A DNA stretch of 6,883 bases from Frankiaceae bacterium (lineage in GTDB: Bacteria > Actinomycetota > Actinomycetes > JADGOU01). This document shows, piece after piece, positions 5,708 through 6,883 of this stretch (its first letter is position 1; each line of letters starts with the position of its first letter). The notes under the pieces were generated by a model. The model had not been told where the DNA came from, did no database searches, and saw only the letters and a list, made by a program, of their open reading frames with translations. The position numbers were made by a program, and so were the translations under genes. The stretch lies in contig JADGOU010000161.1 of the NCBI GenBank assembly GCA_017882835.1, positions 1-6,883 of the forward strand, given 5' to 3'.

Positions 5708-6883
5708 GCGGTCAGGTAGGCCTGCCACGCCGCCGTGAAGGACTCCACAGTCGTGGACAGCTGCGCGCGCATCGCCGCCGCCACGGCCTCCGCCTCCGCC
5801 TCGGCCGAGCCGGCGCCCCGGGACGCGCCCACCGCCCGGTAGAATCGCAGCAGCGTCGAGGAGTCCGTGCGCTGCGCGATCAGCCGGCAGGCCAGCCAGG
5901 ACATCTCGTACTGCTGCGGCAACGCGGCGCTGGCGCCGTCGAAGTCGGCGTCGGTGGGCAGTGCCGCCGGTCGGCGACCGGCGCGGACGTCCGCGGCCAA
6001 CTCTCGGGCCGCACTGGCGACGTCCATGCCGACATCCCGATAGGCGACGTAGTCGGCCAACCCCTCCGCCAGCCAGGTGGGTACGGCGGGTCCGGTCGCC
6101 GGGCCGGCCGCCACGTGGGTGAGCTCGTGGGTCAGCACCACCCGCCGGCCCGGCGAGGGCAACCGAGCAAAGTTCGCCGGGTTGACGACGATCCGCTCAC
6201 TTTCGCCGTCCGGGCGTCCGGCGACGGCCACAGCTACGGCGGCGATCGCCGACAGGTCGCCGGTCTTGCCAGTGATCCGAGCCAGCTCCTCCTGATCGGC
6301 CGGAACAATGACGACCACCCGCTCCGCCCACGGTCCCCAGACCCTGGTCACGGCCGGGATGTCGGCGTCGGCCTCGGCCGCGACGGCCCGCATGGTCGAC
6401 GCAGCCGCCGGATGACCTAGGACCAGCGTCCGCACGCCCTGCGTGACCGAGACCGGTCCAAAGTCCCAGGGGTCGCGGACCGTTCGTCGCGCCGTACCGT
6501 CGAAGTCGCTGTCAGATCCGACCAACCAGCCGGTCGGTCGATGCACGAACGTCAAGCCCTGGTTCTCCACCGCTGGCGTTGCGTCGGAGCCCTGGACGGC
6601 GTAGCGCAGCGACACCGCGGGTGCCCAGCTGGGTGCGTCGTCGTCGGCCCGGGCACCGGCCGGGACCGCTGCCGGCACGGTCGCATCGAGCTCGTAGGAC
6701 CAGGACGCGAGCGGTACGTCGGCCAGCGCGTCGAACATCGCCACCTGGCTGGCTCGGAAAGCCGGTCGGTCCGGGTCGACGGTGGCCAAGAAGGCACTGC
6801 GGTCGCGATGCAGCACCGCCTGCGCTCGTCGGTCGAGCAGCGCGTGCACTTCGGCCTCGATGCTGGCGTCCGCATCCGGCGGC
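5695..6883 (-). CDS. Gluzincin-type (HEXXH...E) metallopeptidase, 5'-truncated by the window edge
   Basis: The frame is open to the right edge, with 395 residues visible. A GTG at 6849 could start a 384-residue protein, but coding-like sequence (PPDADASIEAE) continues upstream of it, so the true start, and probably a signal peptide or membrane anchor, lies outside the window. Residue numbers here count from that GTG. HELTH (241-245) gives His241, Glu242 and His245, and WLAEGLADY (259-267) supplies Glu262 as likely third zinc ligand, 17 residues after His245: the gluzincin/peptidase MA-like layout. Residues about 1-115 form a separate alpha/beta domain starting ALLDRRAQAVL and ending in a FVHRPTGWLV strand, perhaps an NTF2-like fold, though I could not confirm it. 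Acidic and Ala-rich composition with no membrane helix in the visible part fits an exported enzyme. Substrate unknown. It is the upstream partner of the M48 gene by a 4-bp overlap. Confidence 0.8.
   Translation of the reverse strand, partial: PPDADASIEAEVHALLDRRAQAVLHRDRSAFLATVDPDRPAFRASQVAMFDALADVPLASWSYELDATVPAAVPAGARADDDAPSWAPAVSLRYAVQGSDATPAVENQGLTFVHRPTGWLVGSDSDFDGTARRTVRDPWDFGPVSVTQGVRTLVLGHPAAASTMRAVAAEADADIPAVTRVWGPWAERVVVIVPADQEELARITGKTGDLSAIAAVAVAVAGRPDGESERIVVNPANFARLPSPGRRVVLTHELTHVAAGPATGPAVPTWLAEGLADYVAYRDVGMDVASAARELAADVRAGRRPAALPTDADFDGASAALPQQYEMSWLACRLIAQRTDSSTLLRFYRAVGASRGAGSAEAEAEAVAAAMRAQLSTTVESFTAAWQAYLTAELA

Overview
The window is very G+C-rich (about 70% by eye). Its genes are packed tightly, prefer G or C at third codon positions, and several start with GTG. 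These features and the gene content point to a high-G+C Actinomycetota chromosome. A FadD15-type acyl-CoA ligase lies tail to tail with a PimB'-type mannosyltransferase, and an SRPBCC-fold protein diverges from the ligase. I recall the same arrangement from the Mycobacterium tuberculosis Rv2185c-Rv2188c region, but I could not check it by alignment. Genus cannot be told from this window.

Layout from left to right. Positions 1-316 hold no intact gene. They contain a decayed, frameshifted C-terminus of an IS630-type transposase and edge sequence of uncertain identity. Positions 317-796 (minus) encode a small protein with two identically spaced Cys4 zinc ribbons, a Pro/Ala-rich linker and one C-terminal membrane helix. 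Four 16-bp tandem repeats (819-882) fill most of the gap to the SRPBCC-fold gene (898-1326, minus). A 139-bp divergent intergenic region with overlapping palindromes separates that gene from fadD15 (1466-3265, plus). The fadD15 stop faces the stop of pimB (3285-4403, minus) across 19 bp, and the two stop codons sit opposite each other in one hairpin, a likely bidirectional terminator. Behind pimB on the minus strand come a seven-helix M48/Ste24-like membrane zinc protease (4400-5698) and a second metallopeptidase with HELTH and downstream Glu (5695-6883, cut by the right edge).

The three right-hand minus-strand genes overlap by 4 bp at each junction (ATGA, then GTGA), so they are almost certainly one translationally coupled operon, transcribed metallopeptidase, then M48, then pimB. 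FadD15 activates long-chain fatty acids and PimB' builds phosphatidylinositol mannosides, so the window looks like an envelope-lipid locus. The coupling of two unrelated zinc proteases to the mannosyltransferase is its least explained part. I see no CRISPR array, tRNA, rRNA, phage module or recognisable defence system.
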